DNA of 64,000 bases from CAYXZQ01 sp963717515 (GCA_963717515.1 OY970338.1:1488001-1552000), one strand, 5' to 3'. Shown: positions 42,905 to 52,072, numbered from the stretch's first letter. Numbers and translations are program-made. The notes: generated by a model not told the origin, from the letters alone.

Positions 42905-44131
42905 ATGGGAAAAATCAGTCCTGTTTCAGCAAAATACATAGTTCACGCAACAATCCAGATAGGCGGCATTGTCGACAAGCCCGATGTCATTGGAGCAATC
43001 TTCGGCCAGACAGAAGGTCTTCTCGGCGCTGACCTTGAGCTCAGGGAGCTCCAGAGATCAGGAAGGATCGGAAGGATCGAGGTCAAGGTCGACACGAGGT
43101 CAGGAAAGTCCCAGGGGGAGATACTGATCCCTTCAAGCCTTGACAAGTCAGAGACTGCAATCGTCGCAGCAGCGCTTGAGGTCATACAGAGGATAGGCCC
43201 ATGCACTGCGAAAATCAAGGTTGACAAGATTGAGGATGTAAGGGTATCTAAGCGGGCATATGTCATCGAAAGGGCAAAGGAGCTGCTCAAGAACCTCATG
43301 GACACATCCATCCCTGATTCGCAGGAACTTGCAGACGAGGTCGCATATTCTGTAAGGGTCATGGAGATACAGGAATACGGCAAAGACAGGCTCCCTGCAG
43401 GACCCAGCATCGAGGAATCCGACGAGATAATCATTGTGGAAGGAAGGGCGGATGTCCTGAACCTGCTCAAACACGGCATTAAGAACTCGATAGCCATTAA
43501 CGGCACAAGCGTTCCGGAATCGATTGTCGAATTGTGCAAGAAGAAGATAGTTACTGTGTTCGTCGATGGCGATAGGGGGGGAAACCTCATACTCAAGGAG
43601 ATAACCTCAATAGCAGAGATAGACCACGTCACCCGAGCTCCAGATGGCAAGGAAGTAGAGGAGTTGACAAAGAAAGAGATCCACAAGGCGCTCAGGTCAA
43701 GGGTATCCCCCGAACAAATCAAGCTCGAGATGAGCAGGGACGAGAACAAGATCAACGGCAGTCCGCATGCAAGGAGGCAGATGGACAGGCCAAGGCAGCT
43801 CCCTGACAAAAAACCGGCCCAAAGACAGCAGCTCAGGCTCAGCGCAGAGGAGAAGAAGCAGTTCTCAGGGATGCTTGAGGACCTGGTCGGAACAAGAGGC
43901 GCTTACGTGCTTGATGACAAGCTAAAGATCCTCGGCAAGGTGCCTATAACAGAGCTTGCATCCACCATGAAGAGCCTGAGCACCGGAGTCTACGCAATCA
44001 TCTTCGACGGGACGATAGAGAACGACATAGTATTAACAGCTGAGAATACAAGCGTGAAATACCTTGTTGCGATGACATCGAAGGCAAGGGGCTCGCAGAA
44101 GCTCACAATCATCACAGGGAACGACCTTTGA
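42905..44131 (+). CDS. dnaG: DnaG-type primase (archaeal)
   Basis: 408 residues. N-terminal SPVSAKYIVHATIQIGGIVDKPDVIGAIFGQTEGLLG and the TOPRIM core EIIIVEGRADVLNLLKHGIKNSIAINGT near 175 with catalytic Glu, then TVFVDGDRGG with the Asp-x-Asp. The C terminus (LVGTRGAYVLDDKLKILGKVP) is typical of archaeal DnaG, which associates with the exosome and can make primers. Start ATG 42905 has TGGAGGTATAAA upstream. A T-rich terminator follows the stop. Confidence 0.96.
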   Translation: MGKISPVSAKYIVHATIQIGGIVDKPDVIGAIFGQTEGLLGADLELRELQRSGRIGRIEVKVDTRSGKSQGEILIPSSLDKSETAIVAAALEVIQRIGPCTAKIKVDKIEDVRVSKRAYVIERAKELLKNLMDTSIPDSQELADEVAYSVRVMEIQEYGKDRLPAGPSIEESDEIIIVEGRADVLNLLKHGIKNSIAINGTSVPESIVELCKKKIVTVFVDGDRGGNLILKEITSIAEIDHVTRAPDGKEVEELTKKEIHKALRSRVSPEQIKLEMSRDENKINGSPHARRQMDRPRQLPDKKPAQRQQLRLSAEEKKQFSGMLEDLVGTRGAYVLDDKLKILGKVPITELASTMKSLSTGVYAIIFDGTIENDIVLTAENTSVKYLVAMTSKARGSQKLTIITGNDL

Positions 44132-44150
44132 TTTTTTTTATCTTTTTCTC
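44132..44150 (+). terminator. T-rich terminator after dnaG
   Basis: TTTTTTTT at 44132-44139 and TCTTTTTCTC at 44141-44150 directly follow the dnaG stop, matching archaeal intrinsic (U-tract) termination. The remaining bases to 44249 are AT-rich with TTTATATTAAG near 44200, a probable promoter for the cupin gene. Confidence 0.55.
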
Positions 44151-44249
44151 ATTATAGCTTTAATGCTAATTGAGTCTGCTATCCAATCAAATCAAAAAAA
44201 TTTATATTAAGCTAAGCAATCAGATTTAAATTATTCAAATTTATAGAAG

Positions 44250-44594
44250 ATGAAAGACTTTCCAGAATTCATGAAGAATCCAAAGGATAGGATTAAACAA
44301 AGTTCCCAATATACTAAAGATGTTGAGGGTTATGTATTTGATGGTGCAGACCAGACCCAAATGGCGTATTGGACTTGCAACAAGGATAGGATTTCAAGTA
44401 AGCATGCTCATGACTATGATGAATATATTGTTTGTGTGCATGGTCGGTATTCTGTAACTATGAATGGAAAAGACTATATACTTTCACCTGGAAAAGAACT
44501 GTTCATTCCAAAAGGCACTCCCCACAGTGGGAAATGTATTGCTGGTACTAGGACAATACATGCATTTGGTGGCAAAAGGGCCGAAAGGCAATAA
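44250..44594 (+). CDS. Cupin-domain protein
   Basis: 114 residues, a single small beta-barrel. Metal-ligand motif HAHDYDEYIVCVHGRYSVTM near 52 and the second motif LFIPKGTPHSGKCIAG near 90. It could bind a metal or a small ligand; no specific reaction is evident. It is clearly more AT-rich than the flanking dnaG and parvulin genes, suggesting acquisition from another genome. Monocistronic. Confidence 0.85.
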   Translation: MKDFPEFMKNPKDRIKQSSQYTKDVEGYVFDGADQTQMAYWTCNKDRISSKHAHDYDEYIVCVHGRYSVTMNGKDYILSPGKELFIPKGTPHSGKCIAGTRTIHAFGGKRAERQ

Positions 44595-44651
44595 CATAAT
44601 TCTAATAATTTATTGTTGAATCAAATTCTAAAAAAAATAAAGAAAACATCC

Positions 44652-46256
44652 TCAGGATGTGCTGTTGGATGCCTCGTTGATGAGCTCGTTGATGACAGCG
44701 GTGAACTCCCTCCTCTCCGAAGTGAGGTCCTTCTCTGCCTCATAGCCGTTGCCGACCCTGTAGTACTTGCAGCCGAACACGAAAGTCGGTATGGAATTGT
44801 TCGGATTGAACTGGCTGAAGATCTTCTTCTCGTCCTCAGGCACATATGTCTCCACTGTGGATGTCAGGGTGTTGTCGCCTGTGTCAAGCTCCCAGTGATA
44901 CGCGACGATCTTTCCCTGCTCAACATAGGGCATCACTGTCTGGTCGAACGTGCCCTTTATCCAGTTGCAGTGCGGGCATGTCGTTGTCGAGAACAGCCTG
45001 ATTACCGGCTTTCCGTTCTCTGCGCAGACAGGGCCTTCCCTGAGATTGAATGTCTGGATCCCGGGAGTCTGCATGATATTTATCTGCTCTGCAGGTTGGG
45101 CAGGATACAGCCTGATATCAGCATTGGCCCTCAGGCTCTGGATATACTGGGTGAGCAGCACTGACTGGACCTGATTGAGGACTGCCTGGGCATTCTGCTG
45201 TTGTGTCTGCTCCAGCTTGCTTTTGATGTCAGACCTGAATGCATCGAGCCCTGTCTTGATGCTGTTGAGCTTAATTATATGGAACCCATATCCTGTCTCT
45301 ATAGGTTTTGAGAGCTGGTTTGGGTATTTCAGGGCGAATGCTGCATCCTCGAACTCCTTGACTGTCTGACCCCTTGATATGAATCCGAGTGTTCCGCTGT
45401 CCGCTGCATTGGGGTCATCTGAATATTGCATCGAAAGCTCAGCGAAATCACCGTTTGCCTGGAGCTTTCCATAGATATCATCTATCAAGGTCCTTGCCTC
45501 ATCCTTTGTCCTGCTGCTTGAGCATCCCATAGAGCCGTTGTAGCAGACAAGGATATGGCTGACATTTATCTGATAGAAACTCTGGTTGTTCAGCTGATAA
45601 TACTGCTGGATGTCCTGTTCTGTAACAGGCTTTGGCTGAAACTGGCTCTGATTGATGTCAGCAAAAACAGTCTTGTTCAGCAGGGTGAATATAATGAAAT
45701 CCTTCAGGTAGAGGTCGATGGTGTCGTTCCTGAACTCATCGTATGTCATGTTCTTGGATTTCAGGATCTGGTTGAGCTGGTCCTCAGAGACCTGGGTCTT
45801 GAGGTCTTCAAGCCATTTGTCGACTCCTGCGACAACCTTGCTCTCATCGACATTTATTCCTTCTCTTGCAGCCTCCTGAAGGAGGAGCTTCTGGTTTATC
45901 GTCTGGTTAAGCACATAATCCTTTGTAACCTGGGGGCCCATCTGTGCCTGGAGGTATTCATATAATTTATTCACTTCGCTGCTGTAGATAGGCTCTCCAT
46001 TCACGCTTGCGACCAGCGTGCCTTGGTCTTTGGGAGAATCTGCACCAAGTAAATTGCTGAGGCTGTATATCCCGTATGCAATGGCAATTATAAGGACAAT
46101 CACTATGCCGGTCATGAGAACCCTGTCATACCTGACTTTCCTTGTTTTCATATCAGAATTATTTACACCGGCCTTTTCAGACCCGGCATCCTTTTCCATG
46201 GATTTATCTTTTTTTTTTGCGATTTTTTTCTTAGGACTCTTCTTTGACATGTTCAT
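44652..46256 (-). CDS. Membrane-anchored parvulin peptidyl-prolyl isomerase fused to a thioredoxin-like domain
   Basis: 534 residues. Lys-rich cytoplasmic start, one transmembrane helix (VLMTGIVIVLIIAIAYGIYSL), then a SurA/PrsA-like chaperone region (NGEPIYSSEVNKLYEYL), the parvulin catalytic domain (YQINVSHILVCYNGS, AELSMQYSDDPNAADSGTLGFISRGQTVKEFEDAAF) and a C-terminal thioredoxin-like module with active site TTTCPHCNWIKG. It should fold extracytoplasmic proteins, combining prolyl isomerisation with disulfide chemistry. The disulfide-rich surface proteins nearby are obvious potential clients. ATG 46256 or 46250 could be the start. Confidence 0.92.
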   Translation of the reverse strand: MNMSKKSPKKKIAKKKDKSMEKDAGSEKAGVNNSDMKTRKVRYDRVLMTGIVIVLIIAIAYGIYSLSNLLGADSPKDQGTLVASVNGEPIYSSEVNKLYEYLQAQMGPQVTKDYVLNQTINQKLLLQEAAREGINVDESKVVAGVDKWLEDLKTQVSEDQLNQILKSKNMTYDEFRNDTIDLYLKDFIIFTLLNKTVFADINQSQFQPKPVTEQDIQQYYQLNNQSFYQINVSHILVCYNGSMGCSSSRTKDEARTLIDDIYGKLQANGDFAELSMQYSDDPNAADSGTLGFISRGQTVKEFEDAAFALKYPNQLSKPIETGYGFHIIKLNSIKTGLDAFRSDIKSKLEQTQQQNAQAVLNQVQSVLLTQYIQSLRANADIRLYPAQPAEQINIMQTPGIQTFNLREGPVCAENGKPVIRLFSTTTCPHCNWIKGTFDQTVMPYVEQGKIVAYHWELDTGDNTLTSTVETYVPEDEKKIFSQFNPNNSIPTFVFGCKYYRVGNGYEAEKDLTSERREFTAVINELINEASNSTS

Positions 46257-46370
46257 ATCACCCTCGATTTCAGCTGAAAAAACCGGACATTATTAATAAA
46301 TCTTTTGATTATTGTGCCACCCTGCAGTTTAGATAAATATTTATATGTCCTCAACCGGTAATTAATCCTG

Positions 46371-47687
46371 ATGTATGATATAATAATCGGAAGGAACCAG
46401 GCAGACAGGGACAAGTTCGGGGACCACGGCATGGTTTTCCTAGGCAAACATTATGTCAAGATGGGCCAGACCACGTCCCTTTCCAACAAGGTGTTCCTGG
46501 ATGTCATCCGCTCTCATGTAGTGTTTGTCTGCGGAAAGAGGGGAGGAGGCAAATCATATACAATGGGTGTCATAGCCGAGGGCATGACTGATCTTCCGCC
46601 AGAGGTAAGGCAGAACCTGAGCGTAGTCCTCTTCGATACCATGGGCGTATACTGGACCATGAAATACCCCAACAGGAAAGAGGAGAAGATCCTGTCGCAA
46701 TGGGGCATGGAGCCGAAGCCCTTTGATGTCCAGTTATTCACGCCTGCGGGTTTTCACAAGCAGTACATGGAAAAGGGCATACCTACAGATTTTCCATTCA
46801 CCATCAGGCCTTCTGAGCTTGATTCAGGCGACTGGTGCCTGACATTCGACATAGACATCAACGATCCGATGGGTGTTCTCATTGAGAGGATAATCACTGA
46901 TATCAGCAAAGAGAATAAAGACTATGTCATCGAAGATGTCATCAAGGCAGTCAGTGCAGACAAGGAAGCAGAAAAGGGTGTCCGCGATGCTGTGCTCAAC
47001 AGGTTCCGGAATGCCCTGGAATGGGGACTCTTCGATGAAAAAGGCACGCCGCTCATCGATCTTGCCGCACCCGGCAAGATTACTGTCCTTGACGTGTCAT
47101 GCTACTCTGCAATGCCCAACAGCTGGGGGGTGAAATCGCTTGTCATCGGTCTTGTGTCAAAAAAGCTATTCATCCAGAGGATGATCGCAAGGAAGAACGA
47201 GGAATACCAGGAGATCCACGAAGCCCAGCATTATTTCGAGGAGAAGAAGGCCAGGCAGGACCTGCCCATGATATGGCTTGTGATTGACGAGGCGCATGAG
47301 TTTTTGCCGAGCAAGGGCAAGACAGCCGCGACTGACCCCCTCATCACAGTGCTCAGGGAAGGCCGTCAGCCTGGAATCAGCCTGATACTTGCATCGCAGC
47401 AGCCTGGAAAGATACATACTGATGTCTTGACACAGGCAGACACCGTGATAAGCCATAGGCTGACATCGAAGATAGACATCGACGCCCTGGGCCTTCTCAT
47501 GCAGAGCTACATGAGGAGCGGGCTCAATACGATACTTGACGAGCTGCCGAGAGTGAGGGGGGCGGCGATTGTCTTTGATGACACCAACGAGAGGATGTAC
47601 CCTATCCAGCTCAGGCCGAGGCTGTCCTGGCACGGCGGAGAATCGCCTGTCGCATTCCACGAGGTCAGGAACAAGTTCGGGTTCTGA
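46371..47687 (+). CDS. HerA-like/DUF87 ATPase
   Basis: 438 residues. Walker A VFVCGKRGGGKSYTMG near residue 50, an LSVVLFDTMGVYWTM stretch, Walker B MIWLVIDEAHEFLP near 305 and the sensor region LREGRQPGISLILASQQPGKI. This is a HerA/FtsK-type motor distinct from the 672-residue HerA at 10265, lacking its N-terminal barrel signature and long C-terminal extension. Possible roles are DNA translocation or secretion-system-like pumping. It is divergent from the parvulin gene across a ~110-bp promoter region. Confidence 0.88.
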   Translation: MYDIIIGRNQADRDKFGDHGMVFLGKHYVKMGQTTSLSNKVFLDVIRSHVVFVCGKRGGGKSYTMGVIAEGMTDLPPEVRQNLSVVLFDTMGVYWTMKYPNRKEEKILSQWGMEPKPFDVQLFTPAGFHKQYMEKGIPTDFPFTIRPSELDSGDWCLTFDIDINDPMGVLIERIITDISKENKDYVIEDVIKAVSADKEAEKGVRDAVLNRFRNALEWGLFDEKGTPLIDLAAPGKITVLDVSCYSAMPNSWGVKSLVIGLVSKKLFIQRMIARKNEEYQEIHEAQHYFEEKKARQDLPMIWLVIDEAHEFLPSKGKTAATDPLITVLREGRQPGISLILASQQPGKIHTDVLTQADTVISHRLTSKIDIDALGLLMQSYMRSGLNTILDELPRVRGAAIVFDDTNERMYPIQLRPRLSWHGGESPVAFHEVRNKFGF

Positions 47688-47733
47688 ATAATATAATAAG
47701 AATAATATCTTAATCGACCGGCGCAGGACTGGT

Positions 47734-48357
47734 TCAGAAATATTTCCTGGCTTTTGTCAGGATCAATGAGAATACTAGCAGCACAAGTGCCATTATAAGA
47801 GCCTGGAAGTACATGGCGGACACAAAGTCTATGAAGAACTGTTCCGGGAAAAGGACAATGAGCTTGTCAGTCGCAGGGTTAAGCAGCCAGAGGTTGTTGG
47901 AGAAGAACAGCTGGTGGAACTTGATGAAGAAAAATTCAAAATACCTGCTTAGGACGAATGATGCAGCAGTGAAGGCCAGTATGGCGATGCCTGTATACAT
48001 GAAGATCCTTTTCATGGAGTCGGCCCTTCTTCCCTTCATGCCGAGCTGGAAATACAGAAGGATGAAGAACAGGATTATCAGGAAATAATACAGCTCGCCT
48101 GCAGAATCGATAAGCCCCCTGACATCTGCAAGGTGCAGCCTCTCCTTCTCATTGAAATAATCAGCTGTGAGCTCCTGCCTGCCCCTGAAATAGCCGAAAA
48201 GCTCGCTGGTCATGTTGCCTTTCTCCTCCAGCATGACATTGTTCTTCTGGTATTCGCTGTAATAGAAATCCTGGCTGTATAGGATATGGAAAAACCCCTG
48301 GAGAAATATCAGCATGAACAATACAATCGATGATATGATTATGATTCTCTTAGACAT
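47734..48357 (-). CDS. DUF1461 (TIGR01906-type) integral membrane protein
   Basis: 207 residues with four membrane segments. The region FFIKFHQLFFSNNLWLLNPATDKLIVLFPEQFF is the family's conserved extracytoplasmic motif. The function is unknown. Its start overlaps the ABCE1 stop by 8 bp, so it is the second gene of that operon. Confidence 0.88.
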   Translation of the reverse strand: MSKRIIIISSIVLFMLIFLQGFFHILYSQDFYYSEYQKNNVMLEEKGNMTSELFGYFRGRQELTADYFNEKERLHLADVRGLIDSAGELYYFLIILFFILLYFQLGMKGRRADSMKRIFMYTGIAILAFTAASFVLSRYFEFFFIKFHQLFFSNNLWLLNPATDKLIVLFPEQFFIDFVSAMYFQALIMALVLLVFSLILTKARKYF

Positions 48358-50102
48358 AATAATACTTCCCTGACTTTTTCTGCTCCCTGTCCTTGAGAGA
48401 GCCTGGCTTGTTTATCCTCGGCCGTCCGCTCTCCTTGTCTCTCCTGAGCGTGATGCCTACATCGCGTAGCAGGCGGTTCATCCCTTCCTCCATATCGAAC
48501 GGCCCTCTTGCAGTGCCGCTCTCTGCAGGCCTGCCTTCAAAGACAAGCAGCCTGTTGGACAGGTAGTCAAGGAATACCAGATCATGGTCGACAACAAGTA
48601 TGGAAAGCCCTCTCTGCTCAGCTGCTGCCCTTATTATCTTTGCTACAAGGAGCCTCTGCTCGACATCAAGGTATGCAGACGGCTCGTCGAGAAGCATCAG
48701 GTCAGCATTTTTTGACAGCGCCCCTGCAATCGAGACCCTCTGCAGCTGGCCGCCAGAGAGCTCGTTCATCTTCCTTGTCAGGAGGGGCTTGAGCCCCAGT
48801 GGATTGATTATCTCATTATTGAAATTTCTCAATGCATCGGCGAGATGGGCCATCACAAGCTCATCAGAGTCTGTATCTATATACTGCGGCTTGTACGAGA
48901 CGCTGATACCGCCTGCTTCCCCTGAGTCAGGCGTGATTTCGCCTGCAAGCAACCTGACGAATGTCGTCTTGCCTATGGCATTCTCGCCGAGCACTCCAAC
49001 TGTCTCGTGCCTGAAGACTTTTCCCGGCTCTGCTACGAGGCTGAAATTCCCGGCCTTTTTCTCTATCCTTGGCCACTCTGCAAGCACATTCATCTTCTTC
49101 TCGTCGACAGGCGGCCTGACATCAAATATTATCCGTGTATCACGGAACCTGATGTTCTCCTCTTTCATGTACCCGTCGAGGTATATGTTTATCCCCCCCC
49201 CTTGCGGACTTCGGCTGAGAGACGACACCGAACACGCCTTCCTTTCCGTACATTATGTGGATGAGGTCAGCCATGTAGTCCATGGCAACCAGGTCATGCT
49301 CGATCACAAGCACAGCAGTATCCTCGTCTGCCAATTCCCGGATATACCTGGAGACAAGGAGCCTCTGCTTTATGTCAAGATACGATGTTGGCTCGTCAAA
49401 TATGTACAGGCTTGCCTTCTTTACGACAGTCGCAGCGATTGCGACCCTTTGCATCTCCCCGCCTGACAGTGTTGATATGTCATTGTCTAGTATCCCTGAG
49501 ATGCCAAGGGCATCGCAGACCTGCTCCATATCATTTTTTTCATCCACTTTTGAAATAAGGTCCCTCACTTTGCCTTCAGATCTTTTCAGGATGAGGTCGA
49601 TGTTCTGGGGCTTGTATGCGACCTTTATCTCCCCATCCCTGACTTTCCGAAGGAATGCCTGCATCTCAGTGCCTTTGAAGAATTCAAGGATATCATCATA
49701 TCCTACATCAGTTTCCTTTCCCAGATTTGGCCTGAGCGCGCCTGCAAGGATCTTTATCGCCGTCGTCTTGCCGATGCCGTTCTTCCCGATGATACCCACT
49801 GTCTTTCCGAACATGGGCAGGGGAAGTGAATACAGGGCGAAATCATTGGGACCGAACCTGTGGATTGGGTCCCTGTCAAGCTCCTCAGGAAGGTTGATAA
49901 TCGAGATTGCATCAAACGGGCACCTGTTAGGGCAGATTCCGCAGCCTGTACACAGGGCTTCATCAATCAGGGGCTTCTTGTCCTCGCCCACTATGATGCA
50001 GTCCTTCCCTGTCCTGTTCACAGGGCAGACCTTAATGCACAGATAGCCTCCGCAACCCTGCGGATTGCACCTGTCCTTCCTTATTACAGCGAGCCTTGTC
50101 AT
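48350..50102 (-). pseudogene. abce1: ABCE1 (Rli1) ribosome-recycling ATPase, reading frame broken at a G-tract
   Basis: Two overlapping frames make one ABCE1. The first (from ATG 50102) has the Fe-S domain (CNPQGCGGYLCIKVCPVNR, CTGCGICPNRCPF), Walker A GIIGKNGIGKTTAIKI and signature LSGGEMQRV. The second has Walker A VLGENAIGKTTFVRL, LSGGQLQRVSI and Walker B LMLLDEPSAYLD. The junction is a run of nine Gs (49201-49193 on the minus strand); eight would join SQPKSARGG to INIYLDGYM as in other ABCE1 proteins. ABCE1 is essential in archaea, so a sequence error or slippage is likelier than a dead gene. Splits ribosomes after termination. Confidence 0.93.
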
Positions 50103-50135
50103 TGCACAGCAGAACTCAATGTTTCTTTATAAGTG

Positions 50136-50198
50136 TTATTCTTCCTCAAGTGACTTCTCATCGTCCTCAGGCTCGTCATAATCATCATTGTCTCCCAT
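50136..50198 (-). CDS. Candidate 20-aa acidic leaderless peptide
   Basis: ATG 50198 to TAA 50136 reads MGDNDDYDEPEDDEKSLEEE, strongly acidic. TTTATATAAATA at about 50217-50230 lies 25-35 bp upstream on this strand, and the same element serves the divergent PLP-binding protein gene, so a leaderless transcript is possible. It lies just upstream of the ABCE1 start. No family; coding is uncertain and could be a leader of ABCE1. Confidence 0.33.
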   Translation of the reverse strand: MGDNDDYDEPEDDEKSLEEE

Positions 50199-50250
50199 GA
50201 GGCTGATAATATGGATATTTATATAAATATTGCCATTTTATCTTGTCTGC

Positions 50251-50904
50251 ATGTCAGTCGATCAAAATATCATCAGCATCAATGAAAGGATAAGGGGGGC
50301 GCTGGAAAGGTCCGGGAGAACAGATTCTGTTTCTGTATTGGCTGCGACAAAATATGCCGATATCGCCCAGATCAAGGAGGCAATCGTTTCAGGCATCAGA
50401 TTGATAGGCGAGAACAGGGTGAAGGAAGCATTAGGCAAATTCCCGTCGCTTCCTCCGGTTGAGAAGCACATGATAGGCCACCTGCAGACAAACAAGGTGA
50501 AGCTGGCTGTGAAATATTTCGACTGCATCCAGTCCGTGGATTCATTTAGGCTTGCAAAGAAGATAAGCAGGCGTGCAGGCAAAAAAATGAAGGTGATGAT
50601 CGAGATCAACATATCAGGCGATGAGCGGAAGTTCGGGATCGCGCCGGATGACGCCGGCAATTTCCTTGATTCCTTAATCACACTTGAGAATATTGATGTC
50701 GTCGGCATTATGGCTATCGCTCCTTATGATGAGCCTGAAGAGACCAGGTCATATTTCAGGCAGATGAAAAGAATGAATGACAGCCTGAAGCTTGCTCACC
50801 TGTCTATGGGCATGAGCAATGATTATGTCATTGCAGTTGAGGAGGGAAGCACGATGGTAAGGCTCGGCTCGGCCATCTTCGAAGATGCCGTCGACAAAAC
50901 CTGA
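50251..50904 (+). CDS. Pyridoxal-phosphate homeostasis protein (YggS/PROSC family)
   Basis: 217 residues from ATG 50251 (MSVDQNIISIN); seven further upstream codons are unlikely because the TATA element ends about 20 bp before. Motifs: SVLAATKYADIAQI with the PLP-binding Lys, IGENRVKEAL, HMIGHLQTNKV, LSMGMSNDYVIAVEEGSTMVRLGSAIF. It binds PLP and controls vitamin B6 and amino-acid balance; no catalysis is proven for the family. Confidence 0.94.
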   Translation: MSVDQNIISINERIRGALERSGRTDSVSVLAATKYADIAQIKEAIVSGIRLIGENRVKEALGKFPSLPPVEKHMIGHLQTNKVKLAVKYFDCIQSVDSFRLAKKISRRAGKKMKVMIEINISGDERKFGIAPDDAGNFLDSLITLENIDVVGIMAIAPYDEPEETRSYFRQMKRMNDSLKLAHLSMGMSNDYVIAVEEGSTMVRLGSAIFEDAVDKT

Positions 50905-51059
50905 ATTAAATTCAGATCCATTGGATACTATCTCTTTTTTTGTTTTTGAATAATTATAAAAATCAGAAAAAGAATCAATACATTTAAATATGAGAAGTAT
51001 CAGAAAAATGAATTGATGAAAATTAGAAATTAATTTTCAGATTCAATAAAATCGTTGAG

Positions 51060-51221
51060 GTGATTAGCATAGCAAAAAAGAAGGCTAAGAAGAAACCTGC
51101 CAAGAAAAAACCGGCAAAGAAAAAAGCTGCAAAGAAAAAACCGGCAAAGAAAAAAGCTGCAAAGAAGAAAGCAGTGAAGAAGAAAACAGCCAAGAAGAAA
51201 GCAGCTAAGAAAAAGAAATGA
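51060..51221 (+). CDS. Lysine/alanine-rich histone-H1-like small protein
   Basis: About 50-53 residues of near-perfect KKKxA/KKKPA repeats ending KKKAAKKKK, like bacterial HC1/H1-C-tail or archaeal DNA-binding tails; expected to bind DNA or RNA non-specifically. No in-frame ATG exists. GTG 51060 overlaps the ribosome-binding site GAGGTGAT; an AUA at 51069 sits exactly where a start codon is expected after this RBS. The first residues are therefore uncertain. CATTTAAATATG near 50979-50990 is the likely promoter, and T-tracts follow the stop. Confidence 0.75.
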   Translation: MISIAKKKAKKKPAKKKPAKKKAAKKKPAKKKAAKKKAVKKKTAKKKAAKKKK

Positions 51222-51226
51222 TTGAA

Positions 51227-51247
51227 TTTCTTTTTTTAATTTTTTTA
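51227..51247 (+). terminator. T-rich terminator after the Lys-rich gene
   Basis: TTTCTTTTTTT and AATTTTTTTAT directly after the stop codon at 51221 match archaeal U-tract termination, and a new TATA element (AAATTTATATATTAA) follows at about 51251-51265. Confidence 0.5.
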
Positions 51248-51278
51248 TAAAAATTTATATATTAATTCTTTTTTTTTC

Positions 51279-51440
51279 ATGTTCATGAAATGCGAGATAT
51301 GCAAATCGAAGATCGAGACCACGTTTCTCGGCAAGATTGATGGCACAGTGGTGAAGGACGCGAAGGGTAAGAAGCATAATGTCTGCTCAGCATGCCAGAA
51401 AAGGCTCGGAAACAAGAAAGACATTATTGAAAGCCTATAG
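51279..51440 (+). CDS. Small zinc-ribbon protein, 53 aa
   Basis: MFMKCEICKSKIETTFLGK... with CEIC near residue 5 and CSAC near 38, a C-x2-C...C-x2-C zinc ribbon; the last part is basic (QKRLGNKKDIIESL). TTTATATATTAA lies about 20-25 bp before ATG 51279, so the transcript is leaderless or nearly so. It resembles the many small archaeal zinc-finger proteins of unknown role, and sits directly after the Lys-rich protein gene. Confidence 0.72.
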   Translation: MFMKCEICKSKIETTFLGKIDGTVVKDAKGKKHNVCSACQKRLGNKKDIIESL

Positions 51441-51543
51441 GCTTATTCTGCCAATTAAAACATTTTTTACATATTAAAGCTATATATTATCAATTTCAAT
51501 GACTTACCAGCCATATATTGGGTTTTCATCTTGATTGAGGCCA

Positions 51544-51652
51544 CAAGAATCCTGAAAAAGAATTCTTTGAGCCTCCTCGTATAACTCGGAGGCAGCAAGA
51601 ATCCTGAAAAAGAATTCTTTGAGCCTCCTCGTATAACTCGGAGGTGAGTAAA
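51544..51652 (+). promoter_or_regulatory. Duplicated leader with SD-sequestering hairpin (copy A)
   Basis: A 49-bp sequence occurs twice in tandem (51544-51592 and 51596-51644, period 52). Each copy holds AAAG-AATT-CTTT (a small hairpin) followed by CCTCC, a short loop and GGAGG. In the second copy GGAGG (51640-51644) is the ribosome-binding site of the gene starting at 51653, and CCTCC (51624-51628) would mask it. An equivalent leader lies at 61837-61911. Confidence 0.72.
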
Positions 51653-51937
51653 ATGACGTATGTGCTGGTCCGCCATACCATAGAAGACTGGGATAAATGG
51701 AAGCCGGTCTTTGAGGGTCACAGGCAGACAAGGATAAAGGGAGGCGAAATGGAGGAACAAATCTTCAAGGGTGGAAAAAGCCCCAATGACGTGACCATGC
51801 TGTTCAAATGGGACAGCGCAAGAAACGCGAAGACTTTCTTCAACTCAGAAGAACTGAAGAACAGGCTTGCAAAGGCTGGAGTGCGAGGGAAACCCGACGT
51901 ATCCTTTCTTGACGAAGTCGAGTTGATGGCTGCGTGA
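51653..51937 (+). CDS. Dimeric alpha/beta-barrel protein (monooxygenase-like)
   Basis: 94 residues from ATG 51653, with GGAGGTGAG 5 nt upstream. MTYVLVRHTIEDWDKWKPVFEGH..., VTMLFKWDSARNAKTFFNSEELKNRLAKAGV and a final PDVSFLDEVEL match small ferredoxin-like-fold proteins of the antibiotic-biosynthesis-monooxygenase/cyclase kind. A catalytic role is not assured. Expression may be controlled by the hairpin over its RBS. Confidence 0.8.
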   Translation: MTYVLVRHTIEDWDKWKPVFEGHRQTRIKGGEMEEQIFKGGKSPNDVTMLFKWDSARNAKTFFNSEELKNRLAKAGVRGKPDVSFLDEVELMAA

Positions 51938-52072
51938 GCGGCATTTGAACCTGGCCGGCAGCAGGATGCCTGATTCATTGCATGGCCCTTGCTGCTTTTT
52001 AATTCTTTTTAAGATCGTAAGACTGGATTTTCCTAAAGCTTTTTATAGTCTGCCGGAATTTCAGGGGCATAT

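Noticed and set aside
48350..50102. Two separate ABC proteins instead of one ABCE1
   Set aside because: Neither half is complete, the halves overlap in the hinge, and a single base in a G-tract restores one normal ABCE1.
51467..51760. Antisense ORFs across the leaders at 51.5 kb and 61.8 kb with similar peptides
   Set aside because: The similarity comes from the shared leader read backwards; there is no RBS or promoter for them.
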